In this document: piece after piece, positions 37,175 to 46,280 of the stretch
Numbering within the stretch: the first letter of the stretch is position 1
Layout of the letters: each line of letters opens with the position of its first letter
DNA from: Streptomyces sp. B21-105
GTDB taxonomy: Bacteria; Actinomycetota; Actinomycetes; Streptomycetales; Streptomycetaceae
DNA: 64,000 bases
NCBI RefSeq assembly: GCF_036898465.1
Contig: NZ_JARUMJ010000001.1
Coordinates: forward strand, 2,976,001-3,040,000
Direction of reading: 5' to 3'
The notes under the pieces: generated by a model
Told to the model about the DNA's origin: nothing
The model's database searches: none
Seen by the model: only the letters and a program-made list of their open reading frames with translations
Program-made: the position numbers and the translations under genes

Positions 37175-39400
37175 TCAGCCGAGCGGGCTCATGGCACCTG
37201 ACCAGATGCCGTACGGGACGCTTTTCTGGGACGTGCCTGCGATGCCTTTCAGGGGAAGCGGTTCGAGGCTCTTGGTGAGGTCGATGCGGTAGACGACGAC
37301 CGCCGTGGACACGGACTTGGCGGTGCCGACGAACCAGGCGGCGGTGTCCTTCTGGGTGGTGCCCGCCTTCCCGGCCACCCGGGAAGGCGTGTCGGGCGTG
37401 TCGCCGGGGTGGGCCGTGCGGAAGGAGTCGGCGAGCGCGGAGCTGACCTCCCGGGCCACGCGCGCGCTGATCGCACGGTCGGCGGTCGGGGTGTCCACGA
37501 CGAGCTTGGTGCCGTTCTTGGTGATCAGCCGCACCGAGTACGGCTCGGTGTGCTTGCCGTCGGCGGCGAAGGTGGCGTAGCCGCTGGCCATCCGGATCGC
37601 GCTGGGCGTGGCGCTGCCCATGGTCAGGGCCGGCACCTGCGCCCCGAAGCTGGAGGGCAGCAGCCCGGACTTCTCGGCGGTGGCGCGCACCAGGTCCAGG
37701 CCGGTGTCCATGCCGAGCTGCATGAACGGCGTGTTCACCGACTGCTCCAGCGCCCGGTGCAGGGAGATCTGCCCGTAGGATTTGCCGCCGTCGTTCCTCG
37801 CGGCCACCTGCTTGCCGCTGCGGTCCCAGTAGGGGCCCTCGGGCGTCTTCACCGGCACATTGTCGTTGCCGTCGTACAGCGACTCGCCGGTGACGGGCGT
37901 GGTGTCCCCGTCGCGGGTCTTGTGGACGCCGTGCTCGAGTCCGGCCGCGTAGACGAACGGCAGGAAGGCGCTGCCGGCCGGGACGGTGGTGGCGTTGGAC
38001 TCGTTGTAGCCCTGCGTACGGTGGTCGGGGCCGCCGTACACGGCGAGGATCCGTCCGTCGGCGGCCACCGAGGAGGCGCCGTAGTGGGCGGCCTTCGCGT
38101 CCTTCGGATCGTCCTTGAGGGCCTTGTCGCGGGCCTTGGTGACGGCCTCGGTGAGCTGGGTCTGCCGCTTCTTGTCGAAGGTCGTGTAGATCTGGTAGCC
38201 GCCGAGGTCGAAGTCCTTGTCGGAGATGTTCCCGGCCTTCTTGGCGTACTGGGCGGCGAGTTCCACCAGGTAGTCGCTCTGCTCACCGGTGTCGTACAGC
38301 GGGTTGGCCTTGAGCGGCTCGGGGAACTTCGTGTAGGTGGCGCGCTCGGCCTTCGACAGCTTGCCGATCTCGACCATCCGGTCCAGGGTCCACGACCAGC
38401 GCTCGACGGCCCGGGCGCGGTTGGCGGGGCCGAGGGTCGGGTCGTACAGGCCGGCGCCCTTGAGGAGCGAGGCGAGGAACGCCGCCTCGCTGGCGTTGAG
38501 CTCGCCGACGTCCTTGCCGTAGTAGGCCTGGGCGGCGCGTTGGATGCCGTAGGTGCCGCGGCCGAACCAGCTGGTGTTGAGGTAGCCCTCGAGGATGTCG
38601 TCCTTGCTCATCTGGTTGTCGAGCTTGAGGGAGATCATCGCCTCGGTGAACTTGCGGCTGAGCGTCTGGTTCTGGTTCAGGTAGACGTTCTTCACGTACT
38701 GCTGGGTGATCGTGGAGCCGCCCTGGGTGTCGCCCTGGCCGATGGTGCGGAACAGGGCCCTGCTGATGCCCCTGAAGGAGATGCCGGGGTCGCTGTAGAA
38801 GCTCGCGTTCTCCGCGGAGAGCACGGCCCAGCGGACGTCCTCGGGGATGTCCTTCAGCGGCATCGCCTGCCGCTGCACCCAGCCGGTGCGGGCCATCGGC
38901 GTCCCATCGGCCCAGAAGTACACGTTGTCCTGCTGTGTGGCGTACGTGTTGAGATTGTCCGGGATGTCGGTGGCGGCGTAGGCGACGACCAGGAACATGG
39001 TGCTCAGGCCCAGGGAGGTGAGGACCGCGCCGAGCCAGTGCCGCCAGGAGGGTATCCAGCGCCGCCAGTCGTCACGGCCGGGTCGCGGGTACTGCGGGCG
39101 CAGTTTGCGGGCGTACGGAGTGACACGAGACACATAGGGCGCCAGCACGGCGAGAAGCGGGACGAGTCGAGGCCCCAGAGCCGCAGATATGCGGACATGC
39201 AGGGACGGCTGGGGGGCTTTGCGCCGGTTCTTCGACGAACGCGTCTCGTCGCCGGCGCCCCCCTGGGATATGTCCGGCGCAACCGGTATGTCCGACACAC
39301 GCAACTGCATGGTCTCGTCCGGCTGGAAAGCGGCCGGCACCTTCAACTGCATGGTGGCGTCCGGCTCTTGGGGCTCCTCCCCCTGCCCCGTCTGGGTCAC
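37175..39400 (-). CDS. Class A penicillin-binding protein with a degenerate transpeptidase site
   Basis: A 741-residue protein. The GTG at 39400 has GGGAGG nine bases upstream; an extra 30 residues are possible but lack a site. A cytoplasmic tail carries two copies of a T-M-Q-L motif (DATMQLKVP and DETMQLRVS), of a type common in Ser/Thr-kinase substrates. A membrane helix spans ~122-143. The GT51 transglycosylase domain has SAENASFYSDPGISFRG (Glu197) and GGSTITQQYVKNVY. The transpeptidase domain has PAGSAFLPFVYAAG, where the SxxK motif reads Ser477-Ala-Phe-Leu480: the catalytic lysine is Leu. The SxN motif (SVN in LEQSVNTPFM) is intact, and KTG reads KAG (678-680). It probably polymerises glycan strands but should acylate poorly. 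Confidence 0.88.
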   Translation of the reverse strand: MTQTGQGEEPQEPDATMQLKVPAAFQPDETMQLRVSDIPVAPDISQGGAGDETRSSKNRRKAPQPSLHVRISAALGPRLVPLLAVLAPYVSRVTPYARKLRPQYPRPGRDDWRRWIPSWRHWLGAVLTSLGLSTMFLVVAYAATDIPDNLNTYATQQDNVYFWADGTPMARTGWVQRQAMPLKDIPEDVRWAVLSAENASFYSDPGISFRGISRALFRTIGQGDTQGGSTITQQYVKNVYLNQNQTLSRKFTEAMISLKLDNQMSKDDILEGYLNTSWFGRGTYGIQRAAQAYYGKDVGELNASEAAFLASLLKGAGLYDPTLGPANRARAVERWSWTLDRMVEIGKLSKAERATYTKFPEPLKANPLYDTGEQSDYLVELAAQYAKKAGNISDKDFDLGGYQIYTTFDKKRQTQLTEAVTKARDKALKDDPKDAKAAHYGASSVAADGRILAVYGGPDHRTQGYNESNATTVPAGSAFLPFVYAAGLEHGVHKTRDGDTTPVTGESLYDGNDNVPVKTPEGPYWDRSGKQVAARNDGGKSYGQISLHRALEQSVNTPFMQLGMDTGLDLVRATAEKSGLLPSSFGAQVPALTMGSATPSAIRMASGYATFAADGKHTEPYSVRLITKNGTKLVVDTPTADRAISARVAREVSSALADSFRTAHPGDTPDTPSRVAGKAGTTQKDTAAWFVGTAKSVSTAVVVYRIDLTKSLEPLPLKGIAGTSQKSVPYGIWSGAMSPLG

Positions 39401-39637
39401 GACCCGTCTCCCTCCCGCACTCCGTATTGCTCGCAGGCAGACGTACAGACTGATGAGGGCCTGACATGGTTGCCGTTGACGCGGCCGCAAACAGGGAACC
39501 CTCCGACCTCGGGGTTCAGCGCGGCGCTCTCAAATTACCAGCGCCCTTCGCAAATTCTCCACATAAGAAAGTGACAGAAGTGAACAGAGGTCAAACTGCT
39601 GTCACCGTCTTCGAGCACCGGGGCTTACTCTGACGGC

Positions 39638-39856
39638 ATGCCTCGCTACGAGTACCGCTGCCGGACCTGCGGCGACACCTTCGAACTGAGCCGCCCGATG
39701 GCGCAGTCGGCCGACCCCGCCGACTGCCCTGCCGGGCACGACGATACGGTCAAACTTCTGTCAACGGTGGCCGTCGGCGGAACGAGGTCCGCCCCCGCGC
39801 CCCAGACGGGCGGCGGGGGCGGAGGCGGCTGCTGCGGCGGGGGCTGCTGCTCCTGA
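39638..39856 (+). CDS. FmdB-family zinc ribbon protein
   Basis: A 72-residue protein with the CxxC-CxxC FmdB ribbon MPRYEYRCRTCGDTFELSRP followed by a single Cys in DPADCPAGH. It ends in a Gly/Cys tail (GGGGGGGCCGGGCCS) that could bind more metal. FmdB-type proteins are short zinc-binding proteins of general, mostly unproven regulatory roles. There is no ribosome-binding site; TACTCT (39626-39631) lies six bases before the ATG, so the mRNA is probably leaderless. Confidence 0.88.
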   Translation: MPRYEYRCRTCGDTFELSRPMAQSADPADCPAGHDDTVKLLSTVAVGGTRSAPAPQTGGGGGGGCCGGGCCS

Positions 39857-39902
39857 CCGCTGTCACCGACGGCAACCCCTGGGCCACCCTTCACGGGAAC
39901 CG

Positions 39903-40721
39903 TTACGCGGACCACCCTCCGCGGCAGCTCTTCAGGAACTCGCGCAGGATGCGCTCCCCGGCCAGCACGCCGCGCTCCGGCAGGGCCGTGATCCGCGGAG
40001 CCGCCCACGCCGCGTCGGCCAGCTCGCCATGGCCCGGCCGCCAGCCGCGGTCCGCGGCCAGCAGCAGGTCGGCGTCGAGCAGCGAGTCGCCCGCCGCCAG
40101 CGTCAGTTCGGCGCCGGTGCGGCGGGCCACCTCGCGCACGGCCGCGCTCTTGGTGAGCGGCTTCGGCACGGCGTAGATCTTGCGGCCCTGGAGGGACACG
40201 GTCCAGCCGCGGTTCTCCGCCCAGGCCGCCAGCTCCTTCACCCACTCCTCGGGCAGCAGCTCGCGCTCCACGACGAGGTAGGCGAACAGGTCCTCGGCGA
40301 CCCGCTGCTTGCGCAGCCACAGCGGGTCCGCCGTCTTCGTCAGGTACTCCTGCACCTCCGCGAGCGGCGCGCACTCCTCGGCCAGCCGCGCCAGCACGCG
40401 TGCGTGCCAGTCGTGGTCGGTCGCCCCGTCGACGAGGAGATGGCCGCCGTTGGCGCAGACCGCGTACTTCGGCGGCGGCCCGGGGAGGTTGATGCGCTGG
40501 TACTGCTTGCGCGTCCGGGTGGTCGTCGGCATGAACAGCGCGGCGTCCCCGAGGTCGGTGAGCAGCTGCGCCGCCGTCTCGGTCATGAACGACAGCGGTC
40601 TCGCCTCATGCACCTCCACGCACAGCAGCCGCGGCGCCCGCGCGTCCGGCATGGTCAGTGCCAGCGCCGCCGCCGAGTAGATGAGCGTGCGGTCGAGGTC
40701 GCTCGCCACCAGAACCGGCAT
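39903..40721 (-). CDS. HAD-family phosphatase of the Ter stress module
   Basis: A 272-residue protein starting MPVLVASDLDRTLIYSAAAL, with the HAD nucleophile motif DLDRT, the motif II threonine in MPTTTRTRKQYQRI, the Lys in the motif III region (KIYAVPKPLTKSAAVREVA) and the motif IV acidic pair in LAAGDSLLDADLLLAA. This is the Cof-like fold seen in the phosphatases linked to TerD clusters, where a step on a nucleotide-like product is proposed. Its start codon overlaps the stop of the upstream PRTase gene by one base (TGATG), showing translational coupling. Confidence 0.85.
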   Translation of the reverse strand: MPVLVASDLDRTLIYSAAALALTMPDARAPRLLCVEVHEARPLSFMTETAAQLLTDLGDAALFMPTTTRTRKQYQRINLPGPPPKYAVCANGGHLLVDGATDHDWHARVLARLAEECAPLAEVQEYLTKTADPLWLRKQRVAEDLFAYLVVERELLPEEWVKELAAWAENRGWTVSLQGRKIYAVPKPLTKSAAVREVARRTGAELTLAAGDSLLDADLLLAADRGWRPGHGELADAAWAAPRITALPERGVLAGERILREFLKSCRGGWSA

Positions 40722-43285
40722 CAGACCGTCACCGCCTTGCCGTCGGCGCCGGTCGCGCCGCGGGTGAACTGCGGGTGGATCAGCCCCACGCAGGTGTACG
40801 GCAGGCCGCCGACCTCCTCGACGGGCACCCCTCGCTGTCCGGCGAGCAGCCGTACGTGGTCCAGGTCGGCGCCCGCGCCGGCGCGCGCCAGGATCTTCCA
40901 CGGCACCCGGCGCAGCAGCACCCGGGTGGTCTCGCCGACGCCGGGCTTGACCAGGTTGACGTCGTGGATGCCGTACTCCTCGCTGATCCGCTCGACCGCC
41001 GCCCAGCCCTCCCAGCTCGGCGTGCGGTCACCGGCCAGCAGTTCCTTCACCGCGCCGCCGACGGCTTCCGCGACCTCGGGGAAGCGGGCCGACACGGCGT
41101 CCAGGAAGTCCGCCGAGACGTCCGCGCCGGCGAGTTCGCGGTAGAACTTCGCGCCGTGGAAGTCGTCCGGCCCGACCAGGTCGGCGCGCAGGACGGTCCG
41201 TGAGATCAGCCCCGAGACGGTCGAGTTGAGGCAGGCGGACGGAATGAGGAAGTCGTCGCGGGTGCCGTACGTCCGCACGCAGGAGCCCGGGTCGGCCAGC
41301 ACCGCGATCTCCGGGTCGAAGCCGACCGCGCCGCCGCCCGCCTCGAACTCCTCGATCGCCGCGGCCAGTTCGCGGGTGATCGCGCCCTTGCCGGTCCAGC
41401 CGTCGACGAACACGACGTCCCGCGGGTCGTGGTGGGCCGCGAGCCAGCGCAGCGCGTTGGCGTCGATGCCCCGGCCGCGCACGATCGACACCGCGTAGTG
41501 CGGCAGTTCGAGACCGTGCCGGAACTGCGCCCAGCGGCGCATCAGCACGCCGACGGGGGTGCCGGCGCGGGCGAGCGAGACGAGGACGGGCCGCGGGGAC
41601 CGTTCGGCGATCACGGTCTCCGTGACGACGCCCACGGCCTGCGCGATCCGCGCCGCCGAGGTCTGAAGCGCCGCGTGGAACAGCTCCTGGTACTGCTCGC
41701 TGGGCTGGTACTCGACGGGCAGCGACTCGGCGTAGTGCGCGCCGCCGCTCTGGATGGCCTCCTCCCGCTCCTCGGTCGGCGCCTCCAGCGTCACGTCCGA
41801 GAGGTCCTGGAGCAGCCAGCCGACCTCCTCGGGCGCGTACGAGGAGAAGGCGGGGCCGCGAAGGGGCTCGGGCAGCATGTGGGGTCTCATTTCGGGCAGT
41901 GCGGCTGCGTACAGCGGTTCGGGGACGTACGAGGGGACGACCGCGAGGACGACGTGCGGGGTGTGCGCGGCGAGCCGGGACAGAAGGCCGTCGGGGGCGT
42001 GCAGCAGCGGGGTGTCCGCCACGGAGTCCACGACGGCGACGACGGCGTCGAAGCCGCCGCCTGCGACGTTATAGGCATAGCGCTCGCCGGCGCCGTCGGC
42101 GGGGTCGTCGTGGGCGGGGAAAACGATTCGGCTGCGTATCGCGTAGCCGGGGTCGTCGACCGCGAGGACGGGCGAGCGGGTGGTGGTCGAGTAGCGCACC
42201 TCGGCGGGCAGGGCCTCCTCCAGCTCCCGTGCCAGCCGCAGCGGCGTGTACATCAGCTCCTCGAAGCCGAGGACGAGGACGCTCCGGGCGTCGTCGGGTA
42301 TCGCCTCGGCGAGGCGGGCCGCCATCGCGGGCAGCGCGGTCTGCAGCCGGTGCCGGTGCTCCGGCGTGAAGCCGTGCCGGCCGCCGTCGGGGAGGCCGCG
42401 CGGCCAGTGCAGGTCCACGCGGGTGAGGCGGCCGGGGGACCTCGGCTGCCGGGCGGCGCGGTCGTCGTCCGGGCCGGGGGCGCCGTCCGGATGCGGGTCC
42501 GTCGTGGCTTGTCGCGCGGTTCCCCGCGCCCCTGGGGACGACCGCTCACCGTTCGCGGCGGCCTCGGCCTCGTGCCGGGCGACGAGTTCCTGCCCCTTCT
42601 CCAGCACCCCCTCCGGCAGGAGCACCGTGCCCGAGGCGGTGGCGACCAGGTCCACCCGGGCGCCGATCTCACGGGCGAAGTCGTCGAGGCGGCCCGCGTC
42701 GGCCGCCGAGCGCATGTCGACGAGGGCGACGACGACGTACCGGTCCCGCGGATAGCGCCCGTGCAGATCCCGGATCGTGTTCAGCACCGTGTTGCCGGTG
42801 GAGAACTCGTCGTCCACCAGCACCAGCGGGCCGTCGCCGACCAGCAGCGTCGGGTCCTTGGGCAGCAGCAGGTGGGAGGTGGCGTGGGAGTGGGACTCCT
42901 CGAAGCCGCCCGCCGTCGCGACGCCCGGGACCGGACGCCGGGTGGAGTGCAGATACGGGGCGACGCCGACGCCGTCCGCGACACAGTGGCCGAGACCGGT
43001 GGCCGTCTCCGCGTAGCCGAGGACGACGGCCTTCGCCGCTTCGTCGGGGCCGAGCAGCTCCCGCACCCGGCGGCCGAGGGCGAGGCCATGGCCGTGGACG
43101 ACCGCCGGGGACTGCGGGACGTGCTTGCCCAGGACGTGGGAGACCAGCAGATGCGCCCGCTTGGGGTTGCGGCGCAGCGCCAGTCCCAGCATCTCCGGCA
43201 GCGCGTCGTCGCCCACCAGTTCCAGTCCGAGCCGCTCGGCGACCCAGCTCCCGGACCAGACCCCGTTGTTCACTGCGTTTCTCAT
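40721..43285 (-). CDS. Multidomain phosphoribosyltransferase (PRTase_2/TRSP/StiP-type)
   Basis: An 854-residue protein. The first ~220 residues form a PRTase domain with the PRPP loop LVLVDDEFSTGNTVL, followed by an acidic linker. The middle (~300-480) resembles the TRSP region (VLVLGFEELMYTPLRLAREL then STTTRSPVLAVDD). The C-terminal ~370 residues are a second PRTase/StiP-like domain (VLVSLARAGTPVGVLMRRWA; VVFVDGWTGKGAITRELA). Related Ter-linked proteins are usually separate or two-part polypeptides; here all are in one chain. The Ter biosynthetic module is proposed to make a nucleoside-like metabolite; the product is unknown. It starts 20 bp after the CitE-like gene and couples to the HAD gene. 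Confidence 0.85.
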   Translation of the reverse strand: MRNAVNNGVWSGSWVAERLGLELVGDDALPEMLGLALRRNPKRAHLLVSHVLGKHVPQSPAVVHGHGLALGRRVRELLGPDEAAKAVVLGYAETATGLGHCVADGVGVAPYLHSTRRPVPGVATAGGFEESHSHATSHLLLPKDPTLLVGDGPLVLVDDEFSTGNTVLNTIRDLHGRYPRDRYVVVALVDMRSAADAGRLDDFAREIGARVDLVATASGTVLLPEGVLEKGQELVARHEAEAAANGERSSPGARGTARQATTDPHPDGAPGPDDDRAARQPRSPGRLTRVDLHWPRGLPDGGRHGFTPEHRHRLQTALPAMAARLAEAIPDDARSVLVLGFEELMYTPLRLARELEEALPAEVRYSTTTRSPVLAVDDPGYAIRSRIVFPAHDDPADGAGERYAYNVAGGGFDAVVAVVDSVADTPLLHAPDGLLSRLAAHTPHVVLAVVPSYVPEPLYAAALPEMRPHMLPEPLRGPAFSSYAPEEVGWLLQDLSDVTLEAPTEEREEAIQSGGAHYAESLPVEYQPSEQYQELFHAALQTSAARIAQAVGVVTETVIAERSPRPVLVSLARAGTPVGVLMRRWAQFRHGLELPHYAVSIVRGRGIDANALRWLAAHHDPRDVVFVDGWTGKGAITRELAAAIEEFEAGGGAVGFDPEIAVLADPGSCVRTYGTRDDFLIPSACLNSTVSGLISRTVLRADLVGPDDFHGAKFYRELAGADVSADFLDAVSARFPEVAEAVGGAVKELLAGDRTPSWEGWAAVERISEEYGIHDVNLVKPGVGETTRVLLRRVPWKILARAGAGADLDHVRLLAGQRGVPVEEVGGLPYTCVGLIHPQFTRGATGADGKAVTV

Positions 43286-43305
43286 GCGTCCCTAGATCGT
43301 TGGGT

Positions 43306-44472
43306 TCAGCCGGGGATGCCGGCTGCGAGCAGGTCGACGAAGCTGACGTCCTCGTGCGCGACGCCGAAGACCTCCGCGCGGAGCATGGTGCGCTCGGCCC
43401 AGGCGCGGTGCGGCTTCACCTCGTTCATCTTGTTCGTGTACTGCGACCGCAGTACACCCCCACCGCCGCGTTCCGGCCGCAGGATGTCCGCCGCGTCGCT
43501 GTACTCTTCGTGACTGACCACGGACAGCGCGTGCACGGCCGGCACGTGCGAGGGATGGATGCAGGTCTTGCCGAGCAGGCCGTTGGCCTGGTCGAGGGAG
43601 ATCTCGCGCAGCAGACCGTCCATCGCGTGCTCGATCAGTCTCTCGCGCAGCTCCACCGCCTGCCCCTCCAGGAAGGGACTGTGCCGCAGCATCGGCTTGA
43701 ACATGCGCTCGGGGACCCGGAAGTACTCCCACACCGGCCCGGTCACCGTGAACCCGCTGCCGTCGGCCCGGCCGAGCATGTTCACCACGTCGGCGATCAC
43801 CGAGGCGACGATCTGGACGTCGTAGGCGGTCATGTCGGGCGCCCGGCGCAGTCCGTACGCGGAGCAGAAGTCGGTCACGCCGAGGCGCAGCGCGAGGACC
43901 CGGCTGCGGTACTTGTCGACGGCGCGAGCGATGCCCTCCAGGGCGTCCACCCGCGACTCGCGGTACATCAGCTCCGGCGTCTCCAGCACGGGCATGCCGA
44001 ACAGGCGGTGCCCGCTCGCCGCCTCCGCGCCGGCCAGCGCCTCCAGGAACGGGATGCCCCGCTCCTCGGTGAACTTCGGGAACACGAACCCGCTGAGCAG
44101 CCTTACGGAGCCGCCGAGCCGGCGGACCAGGTCGGGGATCTGCTCGGGCGTGCGCACCCGGATGAAGAGCAGCGGCGGCTCCACGCCCGGCCGGTCCGCG
44201 AGGTCGGCGAACTGCCGGACGAGGTTCTCCTCGCCGGCCTCGACGTCGTCGTCGCCGATGGAGTCCTCCAGGCACAGCACCATCGACACCACGCCGCGCC
44301 CGGTCTGCTTGACGACGTCGTCCGCCAGCCGGGGCCGGGTGGCCGGGCTGTAGAGCGTGGCGCCCAGGGCGGCGGAGAGCAGCCTGGCCGGCGAGTCCGG
44401 GTCGAAGACGCACGGCTCCCGGTGGAAGAGGCGCTGTCGCACCTCAGGGGCGAGGTGCCCGAAATGACGCAT
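43306..44472 (-). CDS. HpcH/HpaI aldolase / CitE-like lyase of the Ter module
   Basis: A 388-residue protein starting MRHFGHLAPEVRQRLFHREP, with GGGGGAG five bases before the ATG. It has the TIM-barrel CitE features: ALGATLYSPATRPRLADDVV, the metal-binding acidic pair in VVSMVLCLEDSIGDDDVE, and GRADGSGFTVTGPVWEYF and GLLGKTCIHPSHVPAVH later. Such lyases occur next to TerD proteins and PRTases in many bacteria and would perform a C-C lyase or aldol step on the module's product. It heads the three-gene minus-strand operon lyase-PRTase-HAD and is divergent from the TerD-type gene at 44648. Confidence 0.88.
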   Translation of the reverse strand: MRHFGHLAPEVRQRLFHREPCVFDPDSPARLLSAALGATLYSPATRPRLADDVVKQTGRGVVSMVLCLEDSIGDDDVEAGEENLVRQFADLADRPGVEPPLLFIRVRTPEQIPDLVRRLGGSVRLLSGFVFPKFTEERGIPFLEALAGAEAASGHRLFGMPVLETPELMYRESRVDALEGIARAVDKYRSRVLALRLGVTDFCSAYGLRRAPDMTAYDVQIVASVIADVVNMLGRADGSGFTVTGPVWEYFRVPERMFKPMLRHSPFLEGQAVELRERLIEHAMDGLLREISLDQANGLLGKTCIHPSHVPAVHALSVVSHEEYSDAADILRPERGGGGVLRSQYTNKMNEVKPHRAWAERTMLRAEVFGVAHEDVSFVDLLAAGIPG

Positions 44473-44647
44473 AAATCTCCCCCGTGATGCAAGGTATGGC
44501 ATGGATTCGGCAAGAGGTGGCCGGTAATAGTACGTAGGGATCCATGTCCCGGGTTCCCCCAGGGCATGAATTTCAGGTAACTCGGCCATGCAGGTCGCCG
44601 AGTACCCCGCGTTGTCGTGAGCAGGCCCGAGAAGGCAGGATGACCGC

Positions 44648-45394
44648 ATGACGCACGCGATGCTGAAGGGGTCGAACGTCCCGCTGAAAGCCACCACGGT
44701 GCGCGCCGTGCTGCGCTGGACCCCCGGGCAGGGGGTCCCGGACGTCGACGCCTCCGCGCTGCTCCTCGGTCTCGACGGTCGTGTGCGCTCCGACGAGGAC
44801 TTCGTCTTCTACAACCAGCCCCGGCACCCGTCCGGGAAGGTGTGGCGGCTCGGCAAGAAGCGGGTCTCCGAGGGCCTCACCGACACGATCCAGACGGATC
44901 TGTCCGGTGTCGAGTCCGGTGTCGGCCGTATTCTCCTGACCGCTTCGGCGGACGGCGTCACCTTCGACCGCGTACGTTCCCTCACCATCGAGCTGTATGA
45001 CGCGACGCGCGACGGCGCACCGCTGGCCACCTTCGACATCCGCCCCGAGACGGGCCAGGAGACGGCCCTGATCTGCGGCGAGCTGTACCGGCGCGGGGAG
45101 GGCTGGAAGTTCCGCGCGCTGGGCGAGGGCTACTCCAACGGTCTCAAGGGGCTGGCCACCGACTTCGGCATCTCGGTCGACGAGTCCGAGGAGGCCGACG
45201 TCCCCGAGGCCGCCACGCCGGCTCCGCAGACGCCCAGCCTGTCGCAGCCGCTGCCGCCGGAGCAGCCTGCGTCGGCCGTCCCCCAGCAGCCGCCGGCCTA
45301 CGGCTACCCGGCCAGCCTGCCGACCTACGGCTACGGCTACCCGGACGGCTCGTTCCGGCTGCCGCCGCAGGGACCGCAGTTCGTCGGCCGGTGA
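44648..45394 (+). CDS. TerD-domain protein with Pro/Gln/Tyr-rich tail
   Basis: A 248-residue protein with a TerD domain in the first ~190 residues: [20 protein letters not shown] then [16 protein letters not shown], and [20 protein letters not shown] followed by [20 protein letters not shown]. The usual TGEGEGDDE calcium-binding loop is replaced ([10 protein letters not shown]), so metal binding may be weaker. The last ~60 residues are rich in Pro, Gln and Tyr ([19 protein letters not shown]) and probably disordered. TerD proteins are cytoplasmic stress proteins tied to tellurite, oxidative stress and sporulation in streptomycetes. It is divergent from the CitE-like lyase. Confidence 0.88.
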   Translation: MTHAMLKGSNVPLKATTVRAVLRWTPGQGVPDVDASALLLGLDGRVRSDEDFVFYNQPRHPSGKVWRLGKKRVSEGLTDTIQTDLSGVESGVGRILLTASADGVTFDRVRSLTIELYDATRDGAPLATFDIRPETGQETALICGELYRRGEGWKFRALGEGYSNGLKGLATDFGISVDESEEADVPEAATPAPQTPSLSQPLPPEQPASAVPQQPPAYGYPASLPTYGYGYPDGSFRLPPQGPQFVGR

Positions 45395-45442
45395 CGTGAG
45401 GGGCTTCAGGCCCCGGCCCGGGCTTCAGGCCGGGCCCGGACC

Positions 45443-46180
45443 CTACCGGTCCGCCTTCGTCTTGTAGCCGCGCCCCCACTGCAGTCCCCACCCGTACAGC
45501 CGGTCCAGCTCCGCCTGGAAGCCGTAGACGAACCGCACCTCGCGCCGCACCATCAGTTCGCCCTTGACGTTCTCGATCATCACCACCGCGCAGGAGCGGG
45601 CCTCGGGGTGCCGCTCGTCGAGGCCGATCTCGATCCGCGGCCCGTTGCTCGGGTACAGGGTGACGATCGCGTGGGTGCGGTCGAAGGCCGGCGTCTGGTC
45701 GTAGATGTACACGAAGACGAGCAGTCGTTTTATCTCGTCCCGGTGGTCGAGGTTGACGTACATCGTCTCGCCGGACGCCGACCCGAACCGGTCGTCTCCG
45801 CTGAGCTTCACGTACGGCGCCCCGTTCACGTCCCCGAGCAGGCCGCCGAGGGGCTGCACGACGCCCTTCGTCCCGTCGGCCAGCTCGTACAGGCAGCCGA
45901 GGTCGAGGTCGACGTTGACCATGCTCTGGCTGTGCCCGACGACCTCCGGCGGCCGCAGCGCCTTGAAGGGGTGGCGCAGCAGGCTCTCCCGCTGCGGCCC
46001 GCCGATGTCGGACGTCCGCATCCGCCAGGCCAGGTTGACGCGCAGGTTGCCGGTGGCGGCCCCCTGTTTGGTGAGGGAGACCTGGCTGTGCCGTTTGGTC
46101 AGCTCGATCGCGTTCGTGGCCGCGTTGCCCGAGTCGAAGTCGGTCGCGCGGCTGCCCAGGAGCCCGTCGAAGATGCCCAT
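45443..46180 (-). CDS. TerA-like / TerD-superfamily stress protein
   Basis: A 245-residue protein starting MGIFDGLLGSRATDFDSGNA. The beta-rich domain has VNVDLDLGCLYELADGTKGV, the pattern SGDDRFGSASGETMYVNLDH, and VFVYIYDQTPAFDRTHAIVT with a WGLQWGRGYKTK end. This layout fits TerA proteins, which combine TerD-type folds. It is probably cytoplasmic. It is the last gene of the minus-strand Ter run, 100 bp after the TerC gene, with a hairpin in between that may reduce read-through. Confidence 0.8.
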   Translation of the reverse strand: MGIFDGLLGSRATDFDSGNAATNAIELTKRHSQVSLTKQGAATGNLRVNLAWRMRTSDIGGPQRESLLRHPFKALRPPEVVGHSQSMVNVDLDLGCLYELADGTKGVVQPLGGLLGDVNGAPYVKLSGDDRFGSASGETMYVNLDHRDEIKRLLVFVYIYDQTPAFDRTHAIVTLYPSNGPRIEIGLDERHPEARSCAVVMIENVKGELMVRREVRFVYGFQAELDRLYGWGLQWGRGYKTKADR

Positions 46181-46211
46181 TTCCCGCCCCCACGTCCACT
46201 GATGAAACCGG

Positions 46212-46254
46212 CGGGGCGGCCGTGGAGGACAGTTTCCTCACCGGCCGCCCCGCT
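46212..46254 (-). terminator. Terminator hairpin between the TerC-like and TerA-like genes
   Basis: Arms GCGGGGCGGCCG (46212-46223) and CGGCCGCCCCGC (46243-46254) pair perfectly over 12 bp; a second GAGGA/TCCTC stem can form inside. It follows the TerC stop at a distance of about 27 bases on the minus strand. Confidence 0.7.
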
Positions 46255-46280
46255 CAGAGCGTTCCTCCCGCAGGAGGTGA

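Noticed and set aside
44545..44568. CATG-centred imperfect dyad in the Ter divergent promoter as an operator
   Set aside because: The match is weak and interrupted; such GC-rich partial palindromes are expected by chance here.
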